From positions 1-64,000 of the forward strand of contig JABSRT010000018.1 in the NCBI GenBank assembly GCA_013214945.1: a stretch of DNA of 64,000 bases, written 5' to 3'. Shown here one piece after another: positions 37,720 through 47,514 of the stretch (positions are counted from its first letter, which is position 1; every line of letters begins with the position of its first letter). The notes below the pieces were generated by a model, which had not been told where the DNA came from, ran no database searches, and saw nothing but the letters and a program-made list of their open reading frames with translations. The position numbers and the translations under genes were made by a program. This DNA comes from Gammaproteobacteria bacterium. GTDB lineage: Bacteria; Pseudomonadota; Gammaproteobacteria; Enterobacterales; Psychrobiaceae.

Positions 37720-38737
37720 GACGAAGGCTCCGGCGTTTGGTGGTGCCAACGATAGCGATTAAATCACTGACGATAGAAATAACGATAATCAATCCGGCGC
37801 AAATTAAAATACCCGCACTTATCACCGGGAAATCCCGTTGATAAATAGCCGACATTAACCAGGTGCCGATACCGGGCCATGAAAAAATAACTTCGGTGAC
37901 CATCGCACTGGTTAACAAGGTACTCAACTGCAAACTTACTTGTGCTAATACTGGCTGCATCGCGTTGGGCAGGGCATGGTGCAATACTATGATCAGCGGT
38001 GATACCCCACGGGCTTCTGCGGCTTTGATGTGATTGGTATTAAGCTCTTCTAACATCGCAGCACGGGTAATGCGTATAACCACGGTGATGGGGAATAAGG
38101 CCAAGGTAACCGTCGGCATAACTAAATGAAAAAAGGCATCGCGTAAGGCCTGCGCCTTACTGGTTAAATCAGATAACATGATATCAATTAGGGTAAAGCC
38201 GGTGACCGGTTCAATTTGATAGAGTAAATTCAGTCGACCAGCGACTGGCAGTAGTTGAAATTCGAGTCCTAAAAACATAATGCCGATTACACCGAGCCAA
38301 AAAATAGGGATTGAATAGCAGACTAGGCTAACGGAAACAATCAACATATCGGACAGTTTTTTATAACGAAATGCCGCCAGTACCCCAAAAGGGATCCCGA
38401 TAAACAAGGCCAAAATCATCGCATAAATACACAGTTCAATGGTAGCGGGCAAGCGTTGGGTGATTTCGTTAAGGATCGGTTGAGCCGAGGTTAACGAAAG
38501 CCCGAAGTTACCACTGAGACGTTCGGTGGCAAAGGCAAGGTATTGATTAATCACCGAACCATCAAGCTGGTATTGCTGATCTAATAGTTCAAGTTGATGA
38601 AAGGTCGGGCTGGTAATACCGCTTAAGTTGACTAAGGGATCACCGGGTAAGGCTTTGTGCATTAAAAACACCAGCAAAAATAAAATGGCCAGTGTCAACA
38701 CGAACAAATTAAACCGTCGGGCTATGTAAAACCACAT
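37706..38737 (-). CDS. sapB: Peptide ABC transporter permease SapB
   Basis: A 343-residue permease with six hydrophobic helices. It opens with MWFYIARRFNLFVLTLAILF as in DppB/SapB proteins; the loop HIKAAEARGVSPLIIVLHHA contains the EAA motif that contacts the ATPases. It starts 2 bp after sapA and pairs with SapC. A binding-protein-dependent oligopeptide-type importer is expected. Confidence 0.92.
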   Translation of the reverse strand: MWFYIARRFNLFVLTLAILFLLVFLMHKALPGDPLVNLSGITSPTFHQLELLDQQYQLDGSVINQYLAFATERLSGNFGLSLTSAQPILNEITQRLPATIELCIYAMILALFIGIPFGVLAAFRYKKLSDMLIVSVSLVCYSIPIFWLGVIGIMFLGLEFQLLPVAGRLNLLYQIEPVTGFTLIDIMLSDLTSKAQALRDAFFHLVMPTVTLALFPITVVIRITRAAMLEELNTNHIKAAEARGVSPLIIVLHHALPNAMQPVLAQVSLQLSTLLTSAMVTEVIFSWPGIGTWLMSAIYQRDFPVISAGILICAGLIIVISIVSDLIAIVGTTKRRSLRHGKN

Positions 38738-38739
38738 AA

Positions 38740-40380
38740 TTAAAATTTCTCCTTAGTAATGCGGTGGCTTTTAGCAAAAGAAATACCGCCGTAAGGATTA
38801 AGAGATATGCCACCGACTGTTCGGTCACGCACTTGAAAACGTAATGCATGTGCTATTGGCACCAAAGGCACTTCATCATAAAGCATTTGCTGCGCTTGCC
38901 GATAGAAATCGACGCGTTTACCCAGATTGGTGTGACCGCTCGCGGCATTAAGTAATTGATCAAATTGGGGTTGACACCAATTAACCCGATTATTACCAGA
39001 CATCAGTGCGGCGCAGCTTAAAATTGGTCGGAAGAAATTATCGGGATCGGAATTGTCGGCAGTCCAACCTAACAAGACCGAGTCATATTGATATTCATTG
39101 AGCTTGTTCATGAATACCCCCCAGCCGTAACTGACTATTTTAACCTTAACGCCGATTTCAGCCAGTTGACCTTGAATTAATTCGGCCATTTTTACCGCAT
39201 TAGGATTATAAATACGCTGCGCTGGAGCTGCCCATAAGGTCATTTCAAAACCGTTTGGAAAACCAGCATCGGCTAACATTTTTCGTGCTTTGCGTGGGTT
39301 GTATTCATAAATAGGCAGCTGTCGATGATAGGCCCATGATAACGGTGGTAAGACGGTTTTTGCAGTAGTGGCACTGCCGTAATAAACAGCTTTTACAATG
39401 GCTCGTTTGTTGATCGCATGGGCCAAAGCTTGGCGAACAATTAAGCGGTCAAATGGCGGCGCTTGGTTGTTAAACGCCCAGTAGGCAACGTTAAGCCCTG
39501 TTTGCACTTGCAATTCTAATTTTATATTACGACGAATAACGTCTAGTTCGCTCGATTGTGGCAAAGCAGATACGTCACAGTCACCCGTCATTATTTTGGC
39601 GATGCGGTTGGTGCTTTTTGGCGTAATATCATAAACCAATTGCTTAATTTGTGGTGCACCATTCCAATAGTGCTCATTACTTTTGTAACGAATAAAGTTG
39701 TCTTTGTAGTGAGACTCTAAAATAAAGGGTCCGGTGCCAACAGGTTTAATATCGATTAATTGCGGCTGGCCAGCCGATAATAAATAGTCGCCATATTCTT
39801 GCGATAATATCACCGCAAAATCGGTCGCTAAGTTGGCTAAAAAGGAGCTGTCTCGGCTACTTAAATGAAAAGTAACGGTGTGTGGGTCAATTACTTCAAT
39901 TCTATTGATCGTATTAGGTAAATCTATGCTGTTGAAAAAGGGATAGTTGCCACCGGAAACATCGTGATAAGGGTGGGTTGGGGTAATAATACGATTGAAA
40001 CTAAACGCCACATCAATGGCAGAAAAAAGACGTGAGGGTTTAAAAAATTTGGTTTGATGAAAAACCACATCATCACGTAAAGCAAACGTGTAGGTACGGC
40101 CGTCGTCTGAAATCGACCAACTTTTAGCCAGTGCCGGTTCAAGCTTACCTAATCTTGGATTATATTCGACCAAGCGGTTATATAACTGATTTGAGGTCGC
40201 GTCAATGGTGGTGCCAATGGTCGTTAATTGTGGATTAAAGACCGAAGGATCACCTTCAGAGCAATATACTAAACCCTGTTCACGCTGAGTATTATCCTCG
40301 GCTGATGGCGAACAACCAAATTGAGCGAAAATAGCGCTAACTAGGACTAGTTTGGTGGATAATCTTGAAATTTTATTCAT
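38740..40380 (-). CDS. sapA: Peptide-binding protein SapA
   Basis: A 546-residue extracytoplasmic solute-binding protein family 5 member. The N-terminus (LVLVSAIFAQFGCSPSAEDN) is a signal sequence with a possible but weak lipobox at FGC. The fold markers LVYCSEGDPSVFNPQLTTIG, AKSWSISDDGRTYTFALRDD and VNWCQPQFDQLLNAA match SapA. It would deliver peptides to SapBC in the periplasm. It is the first gene of sapABCDF, 92 bp after pspF. Confidence 0.92.
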   Translation of the reverse strand: MNKISRLSTKLVLVSAIFAQFGCSPSAEDNTQREQGLVYCSEGDPSVFNPQLTTIGTTIDATSNQLYNRLVEYNPRLGKLEPALAKSWSISDDGRTYTFALRDDVVFHQTKFFKPSRLFSAIDVAFSFNRIITPTHPYHDVSGGNYPFFNSIDLPNTINRIEVIDPHTVTFHLSSRDSSFLANLATDFAVILSQEYGDYLLSAGQPQLIDIKPVGTGPFILESHYKDNFIRYKSNEHYWNGAPQIKQLVYDITPKSTNRIAKIMTGDCDVSALPQSSELDVIRRNIKLELQVQTGLNVAYWAFNNQAPPFDRLIVRQALAHAINKRAIVKAVYYGSATTAKTVLPPLSWAYHRQLPIYEYNPRKARKMLADAGFPNGFEMTLWAAPAQRIYNPNAVKMAELIQGQLAEIGVKVKIVSYGWGVFMNKLNEYQYDSVLLGWTADNSDPDNFFRPILSCAALMSGNNRVNWCQPQFDQLLNAASGHTNLGKRVDFYRQAQQMLYDEVPLVPIAHALRFQVRDRTVGGISLNPYGGISFAKSHRITKEKF

Positions 40381-40472
40381 GCTGTTTTGTCGCGGCTGCC
40401 GATTACTAGTAATGTAACGCTCAATGCCAATAACATCAATAAATTTAGCCCATTACCCCTGAGTATTTAGGG

Positions 40473-41522
40473 TTAAATCTGGTATTTTTTTAATAGGCCG
40501 CGTAACTGATGATAAGTGATGCCTAAAAGCTTGGCTGCTTGTTGTTGATTATGGCGGCTGGTGCTCAACGCTTGGCTAATTAAGTTCATCTCAAAATCGG
40601 CACTAACCGTTTTAAAACACAAGGGGAAATCGGGAGCGCTAATTGGATCAATTACTTGAATATTGGTCAATGGTTCGATAGGTAAATGATGATTTTGTTG
40701 CGGCATATTTGTGGTGGTGTCGCCATTTTGTTGTGGCCGAAACGGTGAATCAAAAGCATCGAGAATAATATCTTGCACCGGTGACGTCGGATCCTGATGA
40801 CGATAAAGAGAGCGCTCAACAACATTTTTTAGCTCTCGCACATTGCCGGGCCAGTGATAGCTTTGCAAGCTTTGTTGGGCTGACGCTGAAAAACCGGCGA
40901 AATACTCATATTGCAGTTGTCTTGCCATGTTTATCGCAAAAGTTTGAGCCAATAGCATGATATCGCCAGTGCGGCTGCGTAAAGGCGGCAGGGTAATAAC
41001 ATCGAAGGCTAAGCGATCTAATAAATCGGCTCTAAAATGACCTTGCATCACCAATTGCGGTAAATCTTGATTGGTTGCACAAATTAGCCGGACATCGGTG
41101 TTAACGGGCTGGTTACCACCAACCCGTTCAAATTCACCATATTCAATGACATTGAGTAATTTTTGTTGGATTAAACTCGACGTATTAGCGAGTTCGTCAA
41201 TAAACAAGCTGCCTTGGTCGGCGCGTTCAAAACGGCCTAAATGACGTTTGTTGGCTCCCGTAAAAGCACCTGATTCATGACCAAACAGTTCACTTTCGAG
41301 CACGTTTTCATTGAGCGTGGCGCAATTGAGTTTTAAATATGATTGCTGCCAGCGTTTAGACAAATAATGAAGACGTTCGGCAATTAGCTCCTTGCCAGTG
41401 CCGCGTTCGCCAATGATTAAGACCGGTTTATCGATCTGAGCGACCAATGAAACATGATCTAATACTTCTAAAAAGCAACTTGCTTGACCAATCAGGTTAT
41501 CTTTACGACTAAATCTATTCAT
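40473..41522 (-). CDS. pspF: Sigma-54 activator PspF
   Basis: A 349-residue AAA+ enhancer-binding protein without an N-terminal sensor domain, as is normal for PspF, which is held in check by PspA. Walker A is GERGTGKELIAE, the sigma-54 contact loop ESGAFTGANKRH (GAFTGA), Walker B QGSLFIDELANT, and the arginine fingers lie in RADLLDRLAFDV. The C-terminal Fis-type helix-turn-helix is HNQQQAAKLLGITYHQLRGL. It is divergent from pspA, whose sigma-54 promoter it should activate under envelope stress. Confidence 0.94.
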   Translation of the reverse strand: MNRFSRKDNLIGQASCFLEVLDHVSLVAQIDKPVLIIGERGTGKELIAERLHYLSKRWQQSYLKLNCATLNENVLESELFGHESGAFTGANKRHLGRFERADQGSLFIDELANTSSLIQQKLLNVIEYGEFERVGGNQPVNTDVRLICATNQDLPQLVMQGHFRADLLDRLAFDVITLPPLRSRTGDIMLLAQTFAINMARQLQYEYFAGFSASAQQSLQSYHWPGNVRELKNVVERSLYRHQDPTSPVQDIILDAFDSPFRPQQNGDTTTNMPQQNHHLPIEPLTNIQVIDPISAPDFPLCFKTVSADFEMNLISQALSTSRHNQQQAAKLLGITYHQLRGLLKKYQI

Positions 41523-41665
41523 TGGCGATTATCACTAGTTTGTGGCTGATTTGACTAATTTATAGTCTATCAGACTAATTTAATAATGGGTTGTTTTTAT
41601 TGTGATAGTAGGTTTGTGTGGTTTTGTGGTTATATTTCAATCTGTTAGGTTGTTACGTTTGAGGT

Positions 41666-41681
41666 TGGCACTATTTCTGCT
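41666..41681 (+). promoter_or_regulatory. Sigma-54 promoter of pspABC
   Basis: TGGCACTATTTCTGCT fits the -24/-12 consensus, with GG at 41667-41668 and GC at 41679-41680, the required spacing. It lies 66 bp upstream of the pspA start. PspF binding sites are expected further upstream (41530-41640), but I cannot delimit them. Confidence 0.85.
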
Positions 41682-41746
41682 ATGTAGAGCATAAGTTGGA
41701 TAAACCAGCATCGATGATTTTATAGCAATTAGTTAAGAGGTGTATG

Positions 41747-42409
41747 ATGGGAATTTTTAGTCGATTTGCCGATATCGTTAATTCGAATATCACGTCTTTG
41801 TTAGATAAAGCGGAAGATCCAAGCAAAATGGTGCGCTTAATCATTCAAGAAATGGAAGATACCTTAGTTGAGGTGCGTTCAAATTCAGCACGAATTTTGG
41901 CCGATAAAAAACAATTGCAACGTCGGATCATACGAGCAACTAGTTTAGTCGATGACTGGCACAATAAAGCGGAATTAGCGTTGAGCAAAAATCGTGATGA
42001 TCTCGCTCGGGCAGCGTTAATTGAAAAGCAAAAATCCAGTCAACAAAGTCAGCTGTTGGCGCAAGATATGTTACATATCGAGGAGCAACTTGAACTGCTT
42101 AAAAGTGAAATAAGCCAGCTGCAACTTAAACTAGACGAAGCGCGAGCCCGTAAAAAGTCGATGGTTGTGCGTAAAGACACAGCAACTACTCGCTTGCAGG
42201 TAAAACAGCAACTCGACCGGACTAAAGTTGCGCAAACGGTTGAAAAGTTTGAGCAGTATGAGCGTCGTATTGAAGACATTGAAGCGCAAGTTGACGCTCA
42301 AGATTTAGGTAGTAGTGCGCTTAATGAGCAATTTGCCGAGTTAGCGGCCCAAGACAGCGTTAGTGAAGAGCTGGCGGCAATGAAACAACAATTAGCCGAT
42401 AAGCAATAA
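41747..42409 (+). CDS. pspA: Phage shock protein A
   Basis: A 220-residue coiled-coil ESCRT-III-like protein, started at the second ATG (MGIFSRFADIVNSNITSLLD), which has AGAGG 6 bp upstream. KAEDPSKMVRLIIQEMEDTL and the long heptad region to about residue 190 are typical. PspA binds PspF in the cytosol and repairs stressed inner membrane. First gene of pspABC. Confidence 0.95.
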   Translation: MGIFSRFADIVNSNITSLLDKAEDPSKMVRLIIQEMEDTLVEVRSNSARILADKKQLQRRIIRATSLVDDWHNKAELALSKNRDDLARAALIEKQKSSQQSQLLAQDMLHIEEQLELLKSEISQLQLKLDEARARKKSMVVRKDTATTRLQVKQQLDRTKVAQTVEKFEQYERRIEDIEAQVDAQDLGSSALNEQFAELAAQDSVSEELAAMKQQLADKQ

Positions 42410-42446
42410 TCGCCGCCCGCAGAATTTTTAGATTAAGGATGTACAG

Positions 42447-42698
42447 ATGATGAATTTAGGTGTGGTCGAGCTACTCAATAATTTAACGATATTACCGATC
42501 CTGTTTTTAATCTTTGTCGCGCCGTTATGGTTGTTTTTACATTATCGTAGCAAGCGTCAAGTTAGCCAAGGGCTAAGCTATGAACAAGTTGAGCAATTAA
42601 CCGTATTAAGCGGCCAGGCTGACACCATGGCTAAACGTATTTCGGTGCTCGAATTACTGCTTGATCACGAAGCACCGCATTGGAGGGAGCGATCATGA
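42447..42698 (+). CDS. pspB: Phage shock protein B
   Basis: An 83-residue inner-membrane protein: one N-terminal helix (LTILPILFLIFVAPLWLFLH) followed by a basic stretch and a leucine-zipper-like helix (VEQLTVLSGQADTMAKRISV). HEAPHWRER at the C-terminus matches the DAENPNWR-type end of PspB. With PspC it relays membrane stress to PspA. The adjacent second ATG is an equally possible start. Confidence 0.93.
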   Translation: MMNLGVVELLNNLTILPILFLIFVAPLWLFLHYRSKRQVSQGLSYEQVEQLTVLSGQADTMAKRISVLELLLDHEAPHWRERS

Positions 42699-43096
42699 GC
42701 CAAGGTAAACAACCCAACGTGCTTTACCGCATTCCAGAGCAAGGGCGCATTGCTGGTGTTTGCGCAGGTGTCGGCGAACGCTTTGGGGTTGAAGTTTGGT
42801 TAATTCGGATTGGCGCGGTTTCAGCCTTTTTTCTTGGCGTGCCCTTTATGCCGGTACTTTATATTGCCGCGTGGTTATTGCTAGATAAAAAACCTGCAGT
42901 ACAGCGTGAGCAACCGCAAGGGTTTGAGCATACCGTGTCGGTTAAATCTAAGGTGTGGCAGCAAGGACAATTGCCCCAAGCGGCCTTTAAAGAGCTGGAA
43001 CAGCAGTTCAATCAAATTGAACTACGGTTACAACAAATGGAGAGTTACGTAACGTCTGCTGAATTTAACTTGTCCAACGAAATTAACAAATTGTAG
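42695..43096 (+). CDS. pspC: Phage shock protein C
   Basis: A 133-residue PspC-domain protein starting at 42695, where GGAGG lies 8 bp upstream and the ATGA overlaps the pspB stop. LYRIPEQGRIAGVCAGVGERF is the PspC hallmark, followed by a membrane helix (IGAVSAFFLGVPFMPVLYIA) and a C-terminal coiled coil (AAFKELEQQFNQIELRLQQM). It partners PspB as stress sensor. Confidence 0.94.
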   Translation: MSQGKQPNVLYRIPEQGRIAGVCAGVGERFGVEVWLIRIGAVSAFFLGVPFMPVLYIAAWLLLDKKPAVQREQPQGFEHTVSVKSKVWQQGQLPQAAFKELEQQFNQIELRLQQMESYVTSAEFNLSNEINKL

Positions 43097-43359
43097 TGAA
43101 GTAGTTTAAATAAGTCGCTTAAAGTGACTGGCTTAAAGAGACAATCTCAACTTTTTGTTAACGTTGTAGTGGCGACAGCGAATTAAATATAAGCATAAAA
43201 CAGTTGCTTGTCATTAATAAATGACTGAAAATCCTGAGCAATAAAATGCCGTATGCTTGCTGTTTATTAGCACTAACATTGTTGGACTATCGCAATAGTT
43301 AGTATAACAAAGCCGTAATATACAAACTAAATTTGCTCTAAAGCTTAGGAAAAGAAGTA

Positions 43360-43959
43360 ATGAAATTGAAAATTGGTGTGTTTTTTATGTTATTGGTCAG
43401 TGCAACCTTTGCTCATGCTGGGCAAGAGTTACTAGTGACCCAAAAGACTTTTATGGATATAACGATTGGTGGCAAACCTGCTGGGCGGATAGTGATCGGT
43501 CTATTTGGTGAAACCGTGCCTAAGACGGTGAAAAATTTCTCTGAGCTATCTACTCATGCGAACGGCTTTGGTTATAAAGGGTCTAAATTTCATCGAGTGA
43601 TTAATAATTTTATGATCCAGGGTGGTGATTTCACCAATGGCAATGGCACCGGCGGTAAATCGATTTATGGCGGCCAATTTGCCGATGAAAATTTCAAACT
43701 TTCTCATGCGGGTGCTGGTTGGTTATCAATGGCTAATCGAGGCCCTAACACCAATACTTCACAATTTTTTATTACCTTAAAGCAAACAGCTTGGTTAGAC
43801 GGTCGCCACACCGTTTTTGGTAAAGTCATTGAAGGTATGGATATCATAAAACAAATTGAAAAAGTTCAAACTGACTCGCGCGACCGACCAATCAAGCAGG
43901 TTCAAATCGCTGATTCTGGTGTATTAGCACTGGCTGAACCTTTTGTGGTGACTCAGTAA
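43360..43959 (+). CDS. Periplasmic cyclophilin-type peptidyl-prolyl isomerase
   Basis: A 199-residue cyclophilin with a signal peptide (cleavage near AHAG-QELL). The active-site segments are [20 protein letters not shown] (catalytic Arg, Phe, Gln), [18 protein letters not shown] and [12 protein letters not shown]. The layout is closer to eukaryotic-type cyclophilins than to short PpiA/PpiB because of the long [17 protein letters not shown] insert. It should help fold exported proteins. A single-gene unit with a strong downstream terminator. Confidence 0.92.
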   Translation: MKLKIGVFFMLLVSATFAHAGQELLVTQKTFMDITIGGKPAGRIVIGLFGETVPKTVKNFSELSTHANGFGYKGSKFHRVINNFMIQGGDFTNGNGTGGKSIYGGQFADENFKLSHAGAGWLSMANRGPNTNTSQFFITLKQTAWLDGRHTVFGKVIEGMDIIKQIEKVQTDSRDRPIKQVQIADSGVLALAEPFVVTQ

Positions 43960-44003
43960 CATAGAGTTTGTCATGTTGAACTTTAAGTTGGCCGGCTGAT
44001 ATG

Positions 44004-44032
44004 AAAAAGGAACGAAATTCGTTCCTTTTTTT
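44004..44032. terminator. Bidirectional rho-independent terminator
   Basis: AAAAAGGAACGA pairs with TCGTTCCTTTTT around AAT, with a T run after it. It lies between the cyclophilin gene and convergent bcp. Confidence 0.9.
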
Positions 44033-44059
44033 GTGTCAAAATTTAATTGAGAGTCTGCG

Positions 44060-44524
44060 TTATTGAGCATTTTCTAGGTAGTTTAAAACAACTTCGTGAT
44101 GATCTTTCGTTTTAAATTTATTAAAGATATGAGCTAAATTACCTTGCTCATCAATTAGAAAAGAAGTTCTTACTACGCCCATACTTTCGCGGCCCATAAA
44201 CTTCTTTAGTTGCCACACGCCATAAGCTTCACATACGCTGTGATCTTCATCGCCCAACAAAGTAAAGTTAAGAGATTGTTTGGTAATGAAGTTGGTTAAT
44301 TTCTTTGGCGTGTCTGGGCTTATACCCAAGGTAACGACATTGTGCTGTGCTAACAATGTCTGAGAATCTCTTAACGCACAGGCTTGGGTAGTGCAACCTG
44401 GCGTTGAAGCGCGAGGATAGAAAAATACCAAGACTTTTTTGCCGCTGTAATCACTTAATGAAACACTCGAATTGTCTTGATCATTGAGGGTGAAATTTGG
44501 TGCTGCTGTGCCGATTTCTAACAT
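44060..44524 (-). CDS. bcp: Thiol peroxidase Bcp (peroxiredoxin Q type)
   Basis: A 154-residue thioredoxin-fold peroxiredoxin. PRASTPGCTTQACALRDS holds the peroxidatic Cys and, five residues on, the resolving Cys, as in E. coli Bcp. It reduces hydrogen peroxide and organic peroxides in the cytosol using thioredoxin. It lies downstream of gcvR on the same strand (141 bp), the usual bcp-gcvR order next to dapA. Confidence 0.93.
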   Translation of the reverse strand: MLEIGTAAPNFTLNDQDNSSVSLSDYSGKKVLVFFYPRASTPGCTTQACALRDSQTLLAQHNVVTLGISPDTPKKLTNFITKQSLNFTLLGDEDHSVCEAYGVWQLKKFMGRESMGVVRTSFLIDEQGNLAHIFNKFKTKDHHEVVLNYLENAQ

Positions 44525-44665
44525 GCTATTTTCCTAACTATTACGTGATTTATTATCATTAGCGGCTTTAGGTATAATATAATTAACTACCGCGTTTCAA
44601 CATTAAATTTTATTGTTGAACTTTGCCCTGCTCAATGAGTCTTTAATGGGTAATTTAAATTTGAT

Positions 44666-45175
44666 TCAATCAGTTGATATAATATTAACGGTTAAATTTA
44701 AACTATGGGCCAAGGTGGTGAAGTCATCGCTTAACTGGGTAAACTCCACGGAAGCTGGCAATCGTATTTGCATTGAAATTTGCTGTTGACCGTCTTTGGC
44801 TTGAGTTCGCAAACTGGCCAAATCAACATGACGCTTAGCTAAGTATTCGGTAAACTTTCCAATGCAGCCAGGGGCATCTTGGCCTTGAATTTGAACTGAA
44901 GCATTAGACGCATAATTGACAAGTTTGTGTTCACTGGTTCTTTTTATTAATGTAATGAGCTCTAATTCGGCGCTGCGCGCTGATAAATCGGCTTCAAAAC
45001 GTGTGATGGCATTCCATTGACCACTGAGTAACAAAATGAAAGTACATTCGTTACCAAATACAGCCATGCGGCTGTCAACTATGCTGCAGTTTGAATCAGT
45101 TGCGAGTGTGGTTAACTCATTAACAATGCCTGGACGATCGGTCCCCATGGCGGTTACCACCAAAAAATTTGTCAT
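44666..45175 (-). CDS. gcvR: Glycine cleavage system repressor GcvR
   Basis: A 169-residue protein of two ACT domains (about 5-75 and 90-165). MGTDRPGIVNELTTLATDSN and QDAPGCIGKFTEYLAKRHVD are the two glycine-binding-type ACT starts. In E. coli GcvR binds GcvA to repress the gcv operon when glycine is low. It is divergent from dapA, conserved synteny in gammaproteobacteria. Confidence 0.88.
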   Translation of the reverse strand: MTNFLVVTAMGTDRPGIVNELTTLATDSNCSIVDSRMAVFGNECTFILLLSGQWNAITRFEADLSARSAELELITLIKRTSEHKLVNYASNASVQIQGQDAPGCIGKFTEYLAKRHVDLASLRTQAKDGQQQISMQIRLPASVEFTQLSDDFTTLAHSLNLTVNIISTD

Positions 45176-45346
45176 ATTTAGCTTGGCCCTAGTGAATATT
45201 GTTTTTATCTAGTTCAATTAAAAATTTGTTGGTGTTGAAAATTGAAAAAATATTTTATCATAGTTAAAGGATAAGGCGATTAATTCCTTGAGTTTATTAG
45301 TCTTGAACCTTAACATAGCCTACCGAGATTATCAGAGGATTTGTAG

Positions 45347-46225
45347 ATGTTATCTGGCAGTATTGTTGCATTAGTGACGCCATTTTTACCAAACGGTGAT
45401 GTGGATTATAAAAATTTAGAACGTCTTGTTGAAATGCATATAAAACAAGGTACCGATGGAATTGTGGCTGTTGGCACCTCAGGCGAGTCGACAACACTGA
45501 GTATGAAAGAACATGTTGCCGTTGTTACAGCGGTCGTTAATGTTGCCGCTGGGCGAGTGCCTGTAATAGGTGGTAATGGGTCAAACTCAACCGCAGAAGC
45601 TATCGAGCTAACTCAGTTGTTAAAGAGTTCAGGTGTCGTAGCAATGCTGGGTGTTACTCCTTACTACAACAAACCGACCCAAAAAGGTTTAATTGCGCAT
45701 TTTACGGCGATAGCAGAGTCAACCGATATCCCGCAAATTTTGTATAACGTACCGGGACGAACGTGTTGTGATCTGTTGCCTGAAACCGTGGCAATCTTGG
45801 CAAAAATTGACAACATCGTTGGCATTAAAGAAGCGACCGGTGATGTATCGCGTTTGGCACAAATAAAAGCCTTGGTCGGTGATGACTTTTTAACCTTTAG
45901 CGGCGATGACGCCACCGGGTTAGAATTTATGTTGCTTGGCGGCAATGGTGTTATTTCTGTCACCAACAATGTAGCGCCAAAGTTAATGAGCGACATGTGT
46001 CGTTTTGCATTAGCAGGTGAGAAAGAGCAGGCGCAAGCGATTAATGAACAGCTTAGTGCCTTACACAATGATTTATTCGTGGAAGCAAACCCTATTCCAG
46101 TTAAATGGTGTGTTCACCAATTAAAGCTGATAGACAATGGTCATGTGCGTTTACCATTAACTGAACTTTCGCAAGAGCATCACGGTTTATTGACCGCAGC
46201 AATGAAGCAGGCTGGCGTCCTTTAG
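45347..46225 (+). CDS. dapA: 4-hydroxy-tetrahydrodipicolinate synthase
   Basis: A 292-residue aldolase that condenses pyruvate with aspartate semialdehyde in lysine and peptidoglycan precursor synthesis. [10 protein letters not shown], the Tyr of [12 protein letters not shown], the Tyr/Arg of [12 protein letters not shown] and the Schiff-base Lys in VGIKEATGD are intact. GAGG lies 8 bp before the ATG. bamC follows 12 bp later, as in many relatives. Confidence 0.97.
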   Translation: MLSGSIVALVTPFLPNGDVDYKNLERLVEMHIKQGTDGIVAVGTSGESTTLSMKEHVAVVTAVVNVAAGRVPVIGGNGSNSTAEAIELTQLLKSSGVVAMLGVTPYYNKPTQKGLIAHFTAIAESTDIPQILYNVPGRTCCDLLPETVAILAKIDNIVGIKEATGDVSRLAQIKALVGDDFLTFSGDDATGLEFMLLGGNGVISVTNNVAPKLMSDMCRFALAGEKEQAQAINEQLSALHNDLFVEANPIPVKWCVHQLKLIDNGHVRLPLTELSQEHHGLLTAAMKQAGVL

Positions 46226-46237
46226 GTTGGAGAAACC

Positions 46238-47314
46238 ATGAGAAATATTACTGTAGCTCTTTGCTGTGGCCTGTTTATGACTGGTTGTAGTAGTTTTACT
46301 GAACGTAACCAAAGTACCGGTAGCTTTGACTATGTCGCTGAGCAAGAGGCAAAAGCCTTAACGCTGCCAGCAGGTTATAGCGCTATTGAGTTAAGCAATC
46401 AATATAGTATTCCAGTGTTGGCCACAACGGCTAACAGTGCATTAGTTGGTCATAAGCTTGATATTCGCGCGCCCGCATTAGCAATGGCGGTAGCACCTGA
46501 GTCATTAATATCGCAAAATCGTCAACAAACAGAAATTGTGTTTGAGTCATTTAAGAATGTAACTGAGTTTCGTGCCGATCTGTGGAAAAAAATCACCGGA
46601 TTTGTCGACGTTCAAACGTATGGTATTAGCATGTCACGTGAGGGTAGTAGCTTAACCACGCGTAACATTGAATCAGATCCTTTTTTCATGCAAATATTTG
46701 GCTTAGAAGAGCAAACACTGACTCAGCAATATCAGTTTGAGCTTAATGTTGCACCGCAAGGCCACCGCGCTAACGTCGCGGTAAAGTTGGTTAAACACCA
46801 GCAACAAGGTCAAGACATTGAACTTAACCAGTTTGCTCAGCGCCGTTACGAAACAAGAATGCTCAATGCTTTCTTGTCGCATCTGCAATCGTTAGAGCAA
46901 ACCGATAAGGTTGCTACTATCGTTAAGGCAAAACCTGCCGTGGCGATGGAGTTAGGTTTTGATGACGAACAAAATGTCGCGTACATTATTAAGTCGCCTT
47001 TTGAGCCTACTTGGGAAAAGTTAGCGGTTATATTACCTAAATTAGGGTTTATGATTAAAGATCGCGATAAAACGCTTGGTACTTACTTTGTTAATTTTGA
47101 ACAACAAAATCCAAATTATTTAGCTGTCTTATTTAAAGTAAAGCAAATAATGCCGATTTATTTAGCGGAAGGGAAATACCAGATTAAGTTGCAAGAATCA
47201 GGCGCGCGCAGCGTGCTAACGATTATTGATAACACTGGTGAGGCTCTGACGGCAGATAAAATGGCCCAAATGAGCAAGAGTATTAAAGAACGATTTGCCA
47301 AAAAAGCAGAATAA
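46238..47314 (+). CDS. bamC: Outer membrane assembly lipoprotein BamC
   Basis: A 358-residue lipoprotein with signal and lipobox CCGLFMTGCSSF (lipidated Cys17). After an unstructured N-terminal stretch come two helix-grip domains (about residues 95-215 and 230-350), the known BamC layout. It binds BamD in the BAM complex on the periplasmic face. It follows dapA in one operon and is ended by a strong terminator. Confidence 0.9.
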   Translation: MRNITVALCCGLFMTGCSSFTERNQSTGSFDYVAEQEAKALTLPAGYSAIELSNQYSIPVLATTANSALVGHKLDIRAPALAMAVAPESLISQNRQQTEIVFESFKNVTEFRADLWKKITGFVDVQTYGISMSREGSSLTTRNIESDPFFMQIFGLEEQTLTQQYQFELNVAPQGHRANVAVKLVKHQQQGQDIELNQFAQRRYETRMLNAFLSHLQSLEQTDKVATIVKAKPAVAMELGFDDEQNVAYIIKSPFEPTWEKLAVILPKLGFMIKDRDKTLGTYFVNFEQQNPNYLAVLFKVKQIMPIYLAEGKYQIKLQESGARSVLTIIDNTGEALTADKMAQMSKSIKERFAKKAE

Positions 47315-47336
47315 TTAGCCCTGACTAATTATCTTT

Positions 47337-47374
47337 AAAAGCCCCGTGCATTGCTAATGCACGGGGCTTTTTGT
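47337..47374 (+). terminator. Rho-independent terminator after bamC
   Basis: AAAAGCCCCGTGCAT pairs with ATGCACGGGGCTTTTT around TGCTA, with a T run. It ends the dapA-bamC operon. Confidence 0.93.
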
Positions 47375-47514
47375 GCTCAGTAAAAAATATTCATATATAA
47401 ATCAATAGACAAATCAAGTAGTAGCTTTGGTACTGCAGCTGTAGTATGGTACTTTAACGTCAAGGGAAGCCTATTTTCTAGACAAGTGGCAGCCGTCAGT
47501 AAAGGAGGATTAAG

